Below, piece by piece: positions 40,738 through 54,200 of a stretch of DNA of 64,000 bases. The first letter of the stretch is position 1, and each line of letters opens with the position of its first letter. Source of the stretch: Corella eumyota (taxonomy: Eukaryota; Chordata; Ascidiacea; Phlebobranchia; Corellidae); contig OY720098.1 in the NCBI GenBank assembly GCA_963082875.1, positions 15,934,001 through 15,998,000 on the forward strand, in the 5' to 3' direction. The notes beneath the pieces were generated by a model. That model did no database searches. It was not told the DNA's origin and saw only the letters and a list, made by a program, of their open reading frames with translations. A program made the translations under genes and the position numbers.

Positions 40738-43700
40738 ATGGGTGTTACCAGTAGTAAGCGAACAAGTTACCGTTCAAAATATGGTGGAAAAAATACAAAT
40801 CAGCCTTATTCAGTAGAAAGAGATTGGAATCGACGCAGAGGTTTTCAAGAAGATTATCAGGCCTGGTTAAGATCTTTACCTCATTTGGAAGAGGAGGAAT
40901 ATGTGCAAAAAAGAAGAAAATCGCAACATCACAGTTCAAGAAAAACACGAAATAACAAAACTTTATTCGACAAGGTGATTTTACTTTGATGTTTGTAAAT
41001 GCCGTAGGAGTTAAAAACATTTTAGTATTATATAAAATGTCGTGTTGTTTTTGATAGTATAATAGTATTTTTATTTTAATATCATACATTTATAGATCTT
41101 TTATTTTATTATTTTTCAGATTTCTTCGCTGTTTCGCTCTAAAAAGCATCGTGAGCCGTGCATAGCTTGGCCAGAAATAAGACCAAACAATCCTCCGCCA
41201 AAGATTCGCCTTTCTTTCAACACCAACAACCTTAGGCTACAAGAACTGCAAAGACAAAAAAGACAAAGGTTTGTTAACGATAATTTGAAATTATACAGTT
41301 GGTTTTTATCAAAAAAAAAGCCATTAACAATGCACTTCACTTAAACAGAAAGAGTATTTCTAATTTGCACGAACAAGATTATCATAGACGAAGTAACGAA
41401 AGGCAGTCTTCAAGATTTAACCAGTTATCGACGCATCTAAATAACGGTAAAACTTACTAACTATCTCAAAAAAATGTCAAAAAAGTGGAAATAACAATTT
41501 AATTTGATATGTAAGACGACCATCGTCATTCTGTGGAAAACGATTTGTTGTTCTGGGACTTTCAGTCTGGGGGAATTCCGTTTCATCATTATGACAATCG
41601 AAAACGATCGACTGATGTAAGAATAGTTGGTTATTAATAAAAAAAAATTTAAATATGGATTCATTAAATCCGGATTTTTAAAAAGCTAAGCCTTCTTAAA
41701 ATTTGTTTGTTTTTTTTAGGAAATCAACTCGTTTTGTTCATCAAATAGGCTAAGGTAAAGTCTCTATTTAAATCTAAGGCTATGTTTTAAGTTTTTGTTA
41801 TTTCATCACATAACTTTTCTTAAATGTATAATTGCAATTTACAAATAAAAAACCTACAAGTATTTAAAATAATGTCCCATTTCATTTTAGACGAAGTCAT
41901 GACCGAATCAGCAATGTTTCTTCCCCTCACAGGTCGTCGGAATCCATTGTTGCTAAACACAATCACACTTCTTCAAGTAATTATTAAATTTAAACCTATT
42001 ACGTAAAATATTAAAATTGACGTTATCAGTGTACAAAAATGTTAACATGTAAAATAATGGCATTTTTATTTTTCTATAATATAGGTATGGGAATAATTAC
42101 AGGGAAATGCGTAATTGATTTTTGTCAGAATAGTGATTATTTATTTATTGTTAGCATCATGAAATCAAACAAACGATCGTTTTTATAAAATATTTATGAG
42201 TAAATAGTAGCGTTTTTTAACCAAATTAAAAAATCCAAAGCTCGTGGCAGGTAGTGTTAAATTATGCAGTGTTAAAATATTTGTTGTTTTAGGTGATTAT
42301 TTCAGCTTAACAAAAACAAGATTTTAACATTTCTGTATTTAAAACAGTAGAATGATAACAACACACATGTTGACTTCTAAAATACTAAGAAATTTATATT
42401 TTGTATTTTATGACAGTTAAAAGTCCTATTTTATATTTAATAATTGAAAAAAATCCTAAATTACCTTTTTTAACACTTTTAAAATATGTATGACGTAATT
42501 AGGTCATTCAAGTGATGAAAACAAGGCAAGTAACAGCAGACAATATCACTGGGATATCCCAGTAGACTACAATGCAATACAAGGTTCTGCATCTTTAATA
42601 GGACCACGTGTTTTGCCTCCGTATCAGCCTGGACAAAGACAGGCACTACACCATGCGCACGACCCTTCTCCCATTCTAAGTCAACGGTAATTTACTTTAT
42701 TTATAAACGTTTTCGGCTAACCAATGTGAACATATGTAAGCTAACAAAAATAGTTACTGTATTATATGTTATTGGCCAATACATTATATTGGAAATAAGT
42801 TTTTGCTCAAATAAAAAATCTAAAACACTCAAAATAATTTTGCTATCCTTTATTTTAATTATTCGTTTAAAAAGATCAAGTTCCAGTTCGAAATATTCAT
42901 CTCACCTAAGTGTGCCAGTAAGCCACCACTACTACGAGCCGTCCATTAATGACGTCATAGAAGAAGTGAAAGACGATTTTCGGCGACAATTTAATTCCAA
43001 GTCCAGCACCAGCACCTCGTCAAGCTTACAAAATCGAAACAATTTCAACGAATTGCCGGGTTATTACGAAAACGAAAATGTAGAACCTTATCTACCAGGA
43101 CACAATTTGCATAAACATTATGTTGAAGGACCAGTTGGTTATGAAAATAAAGCGCATGACATTATGCAAGAGCTTAAGGCAAGGCAGCATTATATGAACA
43201 GATCTTTTCAAAAAGATACAAATAAGGCAGAACAAATAAGACATCCTTCTACAGTTAATGATTCAAACAACCAGCAAGACTACCACCAAAACCTGACTTC
43301 TAGAAGCGAAATGTCGCCGACACAGCCAGACACAGTTGTCGATAATGATTTTTCGTCTTATCTTAGCACCAAGACATCAGATGACATTGACATGTATAGA
43401 CGTGATGTAAACTTCGGCCCGGGAAGCGAAAATTTCTATTTAGTATCCACACCTGAAAATTCACGTCGTAACAGAAAGGGTATTGGTCGGGTAAAAAGTG
43501 GCGGTGAATTATATGATCAACATAGACAAAGTAAAGAACAGGAAAATGTAAGAACTGTGTCTGCAATAAGACGAAATCGAGAGGACTCGCCTTCAAATCG
43601 TTTGTGGAGAAATAGCAATCCGGTAAGTTAAATTGATCTTGCTAATTACTTTATAAGAAAATTAACAATTTGTAGTTATTTTATACTGCTTTTTGACTAA

Positions 43701-44730
43701 ATGAATTAGGATATATTGTAATAAATAGGCAAATCCGTTTTTCATGCTATAAAATCACGATAGTTATTGATATTGATTGTAATTAAAATTTAGTTTCTTT
43801 TATAGATTGTTTCCTCTTTGAACAGTCTTCAAGATCCTAATTTTTCTCCATACCACAGTCATTCAGAGTTGCCAACTATAAGTGATCAGCATTACAATTA
43901 TAAAGACGAAGGTTTATTTATATATTTTATATATTTTAAATGCATTTATTTTATATGTGGTCAATAGGCAGAGACACCAATGATAATACGTTACATTGTT
44001 TTTTTATCTAATATATATTAAAAAACCAACTGTTTTATTTGTTACCATTTCATATATATTCGTGTCATTTTCTATGAAATCCCGGTAACATTTGCTTTAA
44101 CCATTGTTTTTTTTGTATAAATAGATTACTTACCAGAACTGCAAAAACTGGATAACTTTCATCAACGTAGTAATTATAAAAGTTACAACGAAGCCTCGGA
44201 TTCCACTGCGTACTATGATACTGGTACACAGATTAAAAAAGAATTACATTTAGGTAATAGTTCGTAAAAAAATTTAGCATATTTCTACTTTCTATACATT
44301 AGGTTCCGTTGCTGAAAATACAAGCGACAGTGGCAGCGTTTTTGCTACGCCACATTCCTCGTCACGTGATCACGGTCGACGTCGCGATTCTAAGCATAAC
44401 CGAAGCCGTCACAAGAAAAAATCACGACATGCTCGTCAGCAACAGAACGAGCAACCCAACCCCCAGCCCCATCAGTTCGACGTTGGACTTGAACAAAAGA
44501 TAAACGAAATGGTTATGGGTTTCATGGGGAAAAGTATGGGGTCTCCGGGTTCCCGGGAAGACAGACAAAGAAGCAGGAGAAGCAGAAGAAGGCGAAGATC
44601 TAACCAAGGTAATAGTGATGTTGGAGAAACAGGAGTTCCGTCAAATCAAGTGCAAGAAATGCTGGAAAGACAACTGGCAACTGCTTTGACGAAGATTTTT
44701 GTACCCAAGTCACCAATGAACAGAAATTAA
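40738..44730 (+). CDS. unrecognised 766-residue low-complexity protein with N-myristoylation-like start
   Basis: Eleven exons join in phase: 40738-40974, 41120-41268, 41349-41446, 41516-41616, 41720-41754, 41891-41976, 42503-42686, 42875-43622, 43806-43911, 44125-44253 and 44303-44730. The polyadenylation signal AATAAA is at 44763-44768. The start MGVTSSKR fits the N-myristoylation pattern (Gly2, Ser6). The chain is hydrophilic, rich in Ser, Asn, Arg, His and Gln, with no membrane segment. A Pro-rich stretch (GPRVLPPYQPGQRQ) and a very basic Ser/Arg block near the end (RQRSRRSRRRRRS) stand out. The C-terminus has a short possible helix (VQEMLERQLATALTKIF). Membrane-tethered scaffold or RNA-binding roles are guesses only. 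The exon at 41516 uses an unusual acceptor (gatatgtaag), the weakest link of the model. I do not recognise orthologs. Confidence 0.8.
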
Positions 44731-45651
44731 TATTTCGCATCAAAAATCAAAAAACTATTTTGAATAAAATTATTTTATTTCTTATGTAGACTTCACATTG
44801 CATTTTGGCTACATGAAATCTATTATTCAAATTGTACATTTTATAGGCTTATGAAAAAATACATAAGCAATTGTAAAGATAATATTTAACTACGTGTTGT
44901 AGATTGGAATAGTTACAATTATTCAAATACTTTCGTTTCCTTATATCCTACATTATTATTTAAAGACTGTTTTTAAATTACGTAAAAACTCGTTTTAACC
45001 TAAACTAATTTACATATACGTCATTTTAATTCCGGTAGTTAATAACAGTAATTAAAAAACTTATTTTGAAATTTAACAGGCAACAAAGTTTTTACTGATA
45101 GTTAAAATTTAACAACAAAAAATATGACATATTTAATTAGAAGACAGAGATATAAAACAACAAATTAGTTTATAGTAAATCACACTTGCACGATAAGAGT
45201 TCATAAAGTATGATTTATATGACGCTTTTATGTAAATGTTTTTGTCAGTTTTCTTCGCAAACAGACTAGTACTTTAAAGTGACGCATAGAATATTAAAAA
45301 CATCAATATACCGAAAATAAGGTAAGTTAGATGAATCATAGTCAATAGCCTGATGACCAATGCAAGTTTAAGGGCGATTTTTTAATTACTCTAATGTTTA
45401 TCGATTATGAAAAAACTAAACGAATTACCAGTAAAATTGGTAATGGTTTAGTAAATCTAAATCTTTAATCCACAGGGGGTAGGTTATGTTTTTTTAAGCT
45501 ACTTAAACGTTTTAAACACAACACAGCATGGCGTTGAACTAGTCCACACTTGAGCCTAGATTACCCTACACAACATTGTTGTTTTAATATCTTAATTAAC
45601 ATATAGATAGGTTTAGATAGTAAATGCAATAAAAAAATTAGCGAGACAAGT
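44731..45651. other. intergenic region
   Basis: 3' flank of the orphan gene. AT-rich, no gene or repeat copy seen. Past it, at 45652, begins a possible minus-strand terminal exon. Confidence 0.5.
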
Positions 45652-46476
45652 TTACTGCCTGTTCAATTTGTTCTGACTAACCGGAAAATTGCTAGAATTA
45701 TTATAGGATTGTCTACCAGACGTGGTGTTGTCTAAGATAGCGCCGTTCGAGGAATAGTAATTGTGAGGTTTGTGCCCCGGGTGAATTACGCAAGATCCTG
45801 CTCCATCTTGAAGTGTGAAAAAAACAGGCAGCAATTAACCGAAAACGAAAACTTGGGCAGCATTGTCAGTTCTACTACAAATCAACTCAGACGTGTTAAT
45901 TGAGTAAATTTTAAGTTTTATGGTAAGTTTAAATTAATAAGTGAATTATGTTTTGATTTTTGATAAAAGGTGTTATTAAGATTTAAGATACTGTTGCTGA
46001 TGATACGCGTAATTTTTTTACTTTAAATATACGATGTCGGATAACGAAGAAAACTTGGAAAAGAAACCTAAAGTTCAAAAAATGCCTAAATCAATTTTGG
46101 TGAATTCAAACTCACCCGTAAGAAAATTAAAATCGGATAGTATTGTGGAAGTCGAAAGTAATAAAGATGTTGGATTAAATGGTCATGTTAATGAAAGCTA
46201 CACTGAAGATGTGGATACGCCCTCAAAAACACGCCCTAACGACAATAAACCAACACCGGTAAGCCATCTTAAAAGATTTAATATACTTGTACATACATAC
46301 CTTTAATTAATTTGATTGGATAGGAAATATTATTCCTTTTAATTGCTATATTGTCTTGTTGACTCATGTAAGCACTTGTAAATTGTTTATCTTTTACAAG
46401 TGTGTCAGAACGTGGTCTCTTTGCGCACATAGTATGCACATTATACAGTAAATAAGACACCCAACTAGAAATTAAG
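45652..46476 (-). CDS. possible last two exons of an unrecognised minus-strand gene
   Basis: Two minus-strand exons fit together: 46292-46476 (acceptor cttaatttctag, donor AAAG|gtatgt) and 45652-45808 (acceptor ctgtttttttcacacttcaag, stop TAA at 45652-45654). The split codon G|AT gives Asp and the phase holds. The joined peptide is about 113 residues, starting WVSYLLYNVHTMCAKRPRSD and polar towards the end (Asn/Ser-rich, no domain recognised). Upstream exons were not found. It would overlap, on the other strand, the candidate 5' exons of the SLC4 gene. Open frames this long can occur by chance in such AT-rich DNA, so confidence is low. Confidence 0.3.
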
Positions 46477-46686
46477 CAGTGTCATATAATTTAATTGTCG
46501 CCACGGCGTCTTGATGTACAGCAAAGCCAGATCGCCAGAAGCAGTGTTAGTCCGAAAGGTGGTTGCAAGGCGAAGAATAAGAAGTTTAACAGAAGTATTT
46601 CGACTCTCAGTTGCACAAATATTATGACTCTGGGACTAGGCCAATCTTGGCTGGGAAGGTCTTCCGACGATGGGCCGTCACCATGG
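46034..46686 (+). CDS. candidate alternative 5' coding exons of the SLC4 gene
   Basis: Exon 46034-46258 begins with ATG and codes 75 hydrophilic residues (MSDNEENLEKKPKVQKMPKS at the start, donor ACACCG|gtaagc). Exon 46522-46686 codes 55 residues (donor TGG|gtaagt), including NRSISTLSCTNIMTLGLGQS. Both end in phase 0, as does the entry of the common SLC4 exon at 49349, so they can join it in frame. Mammalian SLC4A4/7/8/10 genes also use alternative promoters giving different N-termini. The acceptor before 46522 (cttgatgtacag) is weak. The second exon is also open in other frames and on the other strand. These exons could instead belong to a separate small gene. Confidence 0.45.
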
Positions 46687-48270
46687 GTAAGTTAATGTCT
46701 GTTTAAATTTTTAAGCAAGATTTTAATATTAAAATGAAAAAACACATTGTACGGTATCATTAAAAAGAATTATTTATATTTGTATTCTGTAAGGAGATGT
46801 CTTTTTTATATAACTTTATACAAGCTTAATATTTGTAAACGAGTTTACACCAGTTATTAATTAGTTACAAATTAAATACACGAATTTATATAAAAAAAAT
46901 CTAAAATTACCACAATCGCGCGGGGACGCCCTAGAGCCTATTATTATTTTACTAAAAAACGTGATTCTCGTTTAATGATTTTTCATGCGCTATTTTTAAA
47001 TTTTTGAAAACTGCATCAATGTTAGCTTTGTTTCTTACATAATATAAAGTAATAAGAAAGGAATCTCGTGATGTTATTGTTAGGTTATTGCTTTTTGTCA
47101 GCTTGCACATATATGCACTGTACTATACAAAAGAGGTTTAAAATTTTCGAACGCCAGAACGGCGATGTTTGTTTAGTCAAATTGTGTATACCGGATTATA
47201 AAAACAAGCGTTGGTTTTATACAGTCTTGCAGCATACAGTAATTAGTATACCCTATTAGCACGTTTTTCTTAACAAGTAAGCCTTCTAGTCGAAATAGTT
47301 GTTTTCGTATAGTTATTCTTCGTTTTATTAAATAAGGTCAGGTCATTGCTATTAGGTTTCATATGAGTTGTAAATGCTTAGCAAATTGTAATCGAATGCT
47401 TTATTGCTGGAAATTTTAAAACACACGCAGACACTCGATATATATTATATAAAGCGTTCGTTAGTCCATAGCAAAGAAAGAGAAAAAAGTATAGAATTAC
47501 TAACATTTGATAGGGACAAGCAACAAAATACAATTATTTTGTGCACCAAGAACAAAAAAGCTGACTGGCAGATTGACCCTTTTCAAAATCTATTAGCTGA
47601 TCAATGTAGAGGTTAAAGGATTTAAGTGCTGTATTTATCATTAAGTTTTGATTAAGTATAAAACAAAAACTGATAGGCAACAATAAATGTATATGTACTT
47701 AATATAGTCTTATGTAAACATTGCCTTGTATGGAGTATGCAAAGAGATTAAAAAGATTATTTTTTAAGTTGGATTAAAACTTGCTAGTCTGCAGTTATCT
47801 TAAAATTAATTCAAAAAGGATTTTTTTTAATAAATTTAACAAAAGTAAATAAAAGAAAGCAGGGCACACTGCATGTGGCATTTTTATTGCATATTAGTTC
47901 ATTTAAAGGACAATTTGTGGCAATAAAAATGTCACCAAACTGTTAAAGTTAGAATAAAATTGTAGGGTTATTTTGTGAGCTTATTTTTTTAAGGCTTGAT
48001 TAACACCAATTTACTTGTCAATTTTTAAAAGTTGATATAGTAAATGACAATGTGAAGATTTATTGTTAAAATGCTATAATTTTATTTTCTAATAATTTGT
48101 AACACTAATTTTTTTGCAAACTAAACTAACTTAGTAGTATTTTTATTTGAAATAAAATTTTAAGTAGATTTTTTGCTAACCAATATTTAATCGTAGATGT
48201 TAGTTTTTAGAGGTTTTATCTAATGAGTTTTTCGAATAAATTATTTTAAGTTATTTTATTTTTTATCATA
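46687..48270. other. region between alternative 5' exons of the SLC4 gene
   Basis: 1.6 kb of mostly AT-rich sequence before the short first exon at 48271. It should contain the promoter of the 48271 start. Open frames at 47068-47259 and 47404-47616 have no splice or homology support. Confidence 0.45.
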
Positions 48271-51200
48271 ATGTTTTCGTTTTCCAATAACCATGAAGAG
48301 GATGATTCTTTTACGAGTGTAAGTTGATTTTAAATTAATAAACTATCGTGTTTAAAATAACATTTTTAAATGTTTTCGATTTATATTTGTTAACTAACAG
48401 TTAAACAAAAAAAATGTGAACTAAAATTTTTTAAAACAAATTTTAAAACAACGTTTTTTTATAATAAATGGAATTTAAATATTACAAAGAGAAAATTCTA
48501 TAAAATTTGTATAAATATTGTAAATTGATTTTGAAACAAGCTTGTTAAAATAGGATATGTCAGGAATCTGTCAAACCCATTTAAAGCCTTTGTTTTTAGC
48601 TTATTAAACCCATTATTTTTAAATTATTAAATTCAGTAGACAAATCAAATGGATTTTTTTGTAATTTGTATCCAAATCGAAATAGTGAATATTTACTGTT
48701 GGTTAAGTATAGCCTATTTATACTGCAGGACTTTTCCTTTGCATGTTTTTTTTTAACCACATTGTGGTTGGCAGACACCAGGTCCTCCAAGTAAATAAAC
48801 AAGCTGTCAAGTGATAAATAAACATCCTGTCACTTTAAACCTCCAATAAATTAAAAATTAACAATGTTTGTATATCGTGTTTACTAAATCGCTGCGCACT
48901 TGCTGACTAACTTTTTTAAGCTAATAAAACAAAGTAGTAAACCAAGTTTATGTAAATCAATTTGACGTTAAGTGCCGTCAATATTTGTGTTATTAGTGTC
49001 TGTACTCGATTTTTATTTTTTATCCTTTGGTAGTTTGGCTGTCGGTTGGGGCTTGTTTGCAAATACATAAAATTTTATGACGAAGTTATTTTTTATTAGT
49101 TTTTTAAGCAAGCATAATATGTATAAAGCAATATATAATGCTCTGAGTGTGCTTGTTACTAAATATTAAATAATAAATCCAAGTTGGTTACATACTTTCA
49201 AAGCAAGCCAGCCTTAAAATAAAAAAAACATAGCCGTCTATTAAATCAATTCATCCAACCGATAAAAAAATTTCTATCCAAAAAAAAATAAAAATTTTGT
49301 TTTGATTTGAAGATTTTTAAGTATTTTTTGTTGCTTGGTTATTTTTAGAGGATGGATCACGAATCTCAGCCTATTTTGGATTTGAGAAAAGCATCACAAG
49401 CTCATATGGAAGATGCAGCAGGTAAAAACCAAAAAAAAAAAAAAAAAAAATTAAAACAAAAAAATTAAAAGAACAAAAACTTAGTTTTTTTTTACATATA
49501 TATAATTGTACAATTTTTTTTCTTTTTTAATCAATTCTAGTTCAAAATTTTTTTTGAAATTAATAAATTAGTATAATTATTTTTAACAGTTAGTTAATAC
49601 CACTTATTTTAAAATCTTAATTTTAAACAATGATAATATTTATTAAAAAGGTTAAGCTGTACATGGCCTACATTGTTAATCAATGTGGCAAAAGGATTTA
49701 TTATAAACAAAAGGGTTAAACCTTATCTTGTACTAATCTCATAATATTTGGCTGTACAAGCACTTAACATGATTTTCTTAATTTAAATTCTTGTCATTTT
49801 TTGGGTTAATTTTATAAACTGATTTAAAAAAAGTTCATGCAAACTAAAACTAATTTTTTTTAAGTTGTTTAAATTATATGTATTAATATAAAGGGATGTA
49901 TAGTCAAAAAATATTATAAAATTTGGTCAAAAATTTAAATATTCTGTAAATATATAATAAAAAATTTATTAAACTATGTTGGTAATTTTTATTTTTGTCT
50001 TTTTTTCTTATTTTAATTTTATTAATATTTTTATTTTTTTTATTTTGTTAAGGCAAACATAGAAATGTTTATGTTGGCATGCACCTTCCGTCCTCTCATA
50101 AGCACAAGCACCACAAACATCATAAACATAAGAGTGGAAGGGGAAGCAAGAAGACAAAATATGAGGAAGAGGACGAAGAACCAATGAGTAAGATTTTTAA
50201 AAAATAATAATTTTGGTTTCTAAAATTTTTTTTAAATTTTTTATTTTAAATTTAATTTTTTTATTTTATTTATTTTTTATTTTTTTTTAGTTCTTCCTCC
50301 CAACCAGCAAGTCCAGTTTATCCTTGGAACAGATCAACAGGACGGATGCAACTTGCTCGAGCACTCTGACGGGACTCCCTGCCTCTTCACAGAGATGGAG
50401 GAGTTAAAAATGGAAGATGGTGGAGAAACAGTGTGGAGAGAGACTGCAAGGTAGGTTATTCTTTTTCTTTTTTTTTTTAAAATGGTTATAATATGATGTC
50501 ATCATCGTAAAGTTTGTTTATTGAGGGCTATTTATATATACTAATATTTGGGTCGATATAGTTGGTTTATTAGTCATTAATGGTGTCATATTATTATGAT
50601 ATCTTTTTTTGATCTCCAAAGTATAGTTTTTGAATTGGGATATTTTATTATGTATTTAAAATTTTGTAAAAATTATATAAAATTTTTTAAACAAAAAAAA
50701 CTTATATAATTTTTTTTGTAAGTTGTACAATAGTTTGCAGTTACCATTCATTTTAAGAAAGAAATTTAAATTTGGTACCCCCAATATATAAGTTTGATCA
50801 ACATATTAATACTAAAAAAAATTTGATAATAAATATTATGTCTAGTTCATTAATACCTTTTCAAATCAAAAATAATTAAAAAAGTTTATTATTAAAAATA
50901 GTCTAGACTTCTTTATAAATTATCATTATCCTGGCACCTGTTCCAATTGTTGTAAAAGCTGTAAAAGTGCTTTTAAACATAGTAAAGTGTATAGTTAAAG
51001 CCAAAGTGGTTCATTACTTACTTGTTTAGCTTATGAATAACAATATATATTATGCCTGAAGAGCTTTTTTCATAACCATCTATTCGTAATGTTTATATAT
51101 ATATACTGTATTCTAGCCTATATTTAACCCCCATAAAAAGTATAGTTTTATAGACATTACATGTTTATATACTGGCGTTTAATAGTTTCAAACGACTTTT

Positions 51201-54200
51201 AACACATCTTTAACTATGCTTTGAACTTGTAAAGTTCACATTTTAACCATAAGGGAATACGGGACTTGTATTTAAAGAGTCGTTGGTATTGTTAATTAAA
51301 AATCTTCAGGGATATGCGACTTTTTAAAAATATTTCTTAAGGTCACGGTAGGGTAAGTTTGTATACGAAATTCTCGATTTGGTGTTAATTGATAGAAATG
51401 ACTTGCATTTTATTTGTCATGCAAATAAGGTTATTTTTGTATTTATTTTTGTAGAATTCTGACATTTACGTAATCAATTCGATCGTAAAAATGGCATAAA
51501 ATTAACATGAAATATACACAGATATGCGCCTGTTACTACGAATTGGGTAATAGGAATGCCCTTATCTATATTGGTTATCAGATATATATACACTAAAAAA
51601 AGATAAAATCGCATTTATTGAAGACATGTAATAATGTTTTACCTATTTAAAAACCCTTCTAAATAAAGAATAGTAGCCTATATATTAAAACATTGTGTAT
51701 TTTACAATAAAGCCTATTAAGCAATTACTTTCTAATTTTGTCACCGTTAAAACGCTACCCCATGTATATCAGGCTTGAATATTTATTTACATTAGTTTAA
51801 ACACTTCGTATCTAGTGTAGGAACTTGTAAACAGGGTTGAATATATGTACAGTAACATAACGTATGTAAAAGCATACTGGCGGAAACCTGGCTGCGATAT
51901 CAGCTATTTCCAGTGCCGGCGTTTTCTTTGAAAACTTCATATTTCGGTTACTGTTAATTTGACACTCAACATAATACGACACAAAAATAGGTCAAATTAT
52001 GACGTCATATTGGGTCAAGCCTGTGGACGACGACTCTCGAGAATTTTGAAGTTATGCAGAATTCGGTCAAAAAATTTTTTTTTGTAATATTTCTAGCAGG
52101 TGGCAAGAGTTAATTTATGATTTAAATATATAGGACAGTTAACAGTAAAAAGCTATAGGTTATGCTTTAATATTTGTTTCAACATTTTTTTATTTGTTTT
52201 AATCATTTTTACACTTACCGTTTTAGAATTTTTATTTTTTTGCATAAATTTATCCTCGATGTGGGAAGGTTAACTTTACGACCCAAACATAGAGTAACAA
52301 CTTTTACCCCGACCCAGTCTTGAGTTGCTTTTGGCAGTTTGAAATATAATTAATTATAAGTGCTGATTAAGTGCTGGCAATTGTACAATTGTAAAACACG
52401 CTATAATGGGTATGTTAACCATGTTATAATATACAAGAAACGCTGCCCACCCAATTTCATAATTTTTCCATGTTTTAAATCATAAGTTTTTACATTGTTC
52501 TTACATTGTTGCCATCAATTACGTGCATTATAATGCATTAAAATTTGTCAATAGATTTGCGCTTTCACGATGATAGTTCAGTGTATGGTTTTTAAATCGA
52601 AACCAAGTCACGCGCAAATTTTGTGTAATTTTTGTTTCAGTCTCGTTGATTAATTACGACAGTTACGTCCGTATATGTTGAATAAAACATGATGTTGTTT
52701 ACTAATTTACATACACACTTTTCCTATTTTTTCTACCTTCGAATTATTACTGAAAACTATAATATTTTTTTTATTTACGCTTTGTTAGAATACTTGGTTT
52801 TACTGCATGAGGTCCTGTGTTCGATTCCCACTGCTTACATACCTTAGCACTATCTAACTAAGGCAATATGAACGGTATAAACTTCTGCTTAGCAAAAACT
52901 AATCAGCAGGTTTATTATTGAGCAATGTATTTACAAATATTTAAAATAACTTAAATTATTTTGAGACTGGGTCATGGTTACAAATGTAGCCCTATGTTAA
53001 GTCTTTAAAAATGACTTTTTTACATTAGAAATAAATAAATTTAAAAATAAGTAGCAATGTAATAGTAGTATAATACAATAAATAATACACAATGACATAA
53101 CATATTTAATATACTTTTACATAAGGTTTTATAATATTACATGGTCGCCAAACCCGTAAATGCACTTCACTTAATGGACCAATGGGCTTATATTTATATT
53201 TCGACTTATTATGTCTATTTTAAAGTTTGATTTCTATAAAATAGCCTATTGTGAGCCTTATATTACGTATAATTTACTGTTCAATGTTATAATATAGGCA
53301 TGCGATGTGTAATTTAATGTTCGATTTTGGTAAATAAATTTTGGGTCAACAACGATTAAATAATTTGTTTTCGGTGACTCATCGTTAAAATGAATTTAAT
53401 TATATTGACTTCGTAATTTTCTTGGGTCGCTAAACCAGTGATTTTTATCAATTTTTGTTTCTTAATGTTTTTTTTAGCAAAAACATTAAGTTTTAGACAT
53501 ATTTACATTTAAAAATCACTACTAGAGACTGTATTTAGCCATTAAGGCCCTATGTGTAATTGGTATTGATGTTTTTTCACATGACTATTTTGATTAACTA
53601 AAATGTACTTGCCGATTTTGGTGGATTTTTTATATTGTTTTAAATTGTAATCCTCTTCTGGTTGAACAAGATCTCAGTGCCAAGCTGGTAATCCTATAAG
53701 ATTTATTAACTTTCTATACTTAAATCTAGATTCTTATTAACAACTTTAAAGAGTTAATGCGTTTAAGGTTTATTTTTTGATTAGTTTTTTTTAAGTTCCA
53801 GTCAAAATTTAAACAATGTAATTATACAATGGAAAAAATGAGAAAACTTATCTTATACTGTAACACATACCATAGTTATTTTATTTTTAACTACATGTTT
53901 TTAATATGCATTTTTGTTCTGTATGCTACAGCAAAAACTTGGCTTTAGTTTGTAGATCGAAAATATTTAAATACTTAATGACGACAGTATAATCTATTAA
54001 TATAGGCTCATTCCATTAAAATTTAAATACTTGTAATTTAATTAAAACGAAGACGTCAACCCAACTTTTGAAAGTCAATTATGATTTAAATTGTAAAATT
54101 AAAAATTTAAGGTATGTATTTTAAATTCTGCTGGTCAATATTTTTTTTTAAATACAATCGATAATTATATCGAACTATCAAGGTTTTTTAATGATAAGAA

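Noticed and set aside
47068-47616. Two plus-strand frames of 63 and 70 codons between the SLC4 5' exons
   Set aside because: Peptides look somewhat protein-like, but there is no acceptor, donor or phase fit to neighbours and no recognised domain.
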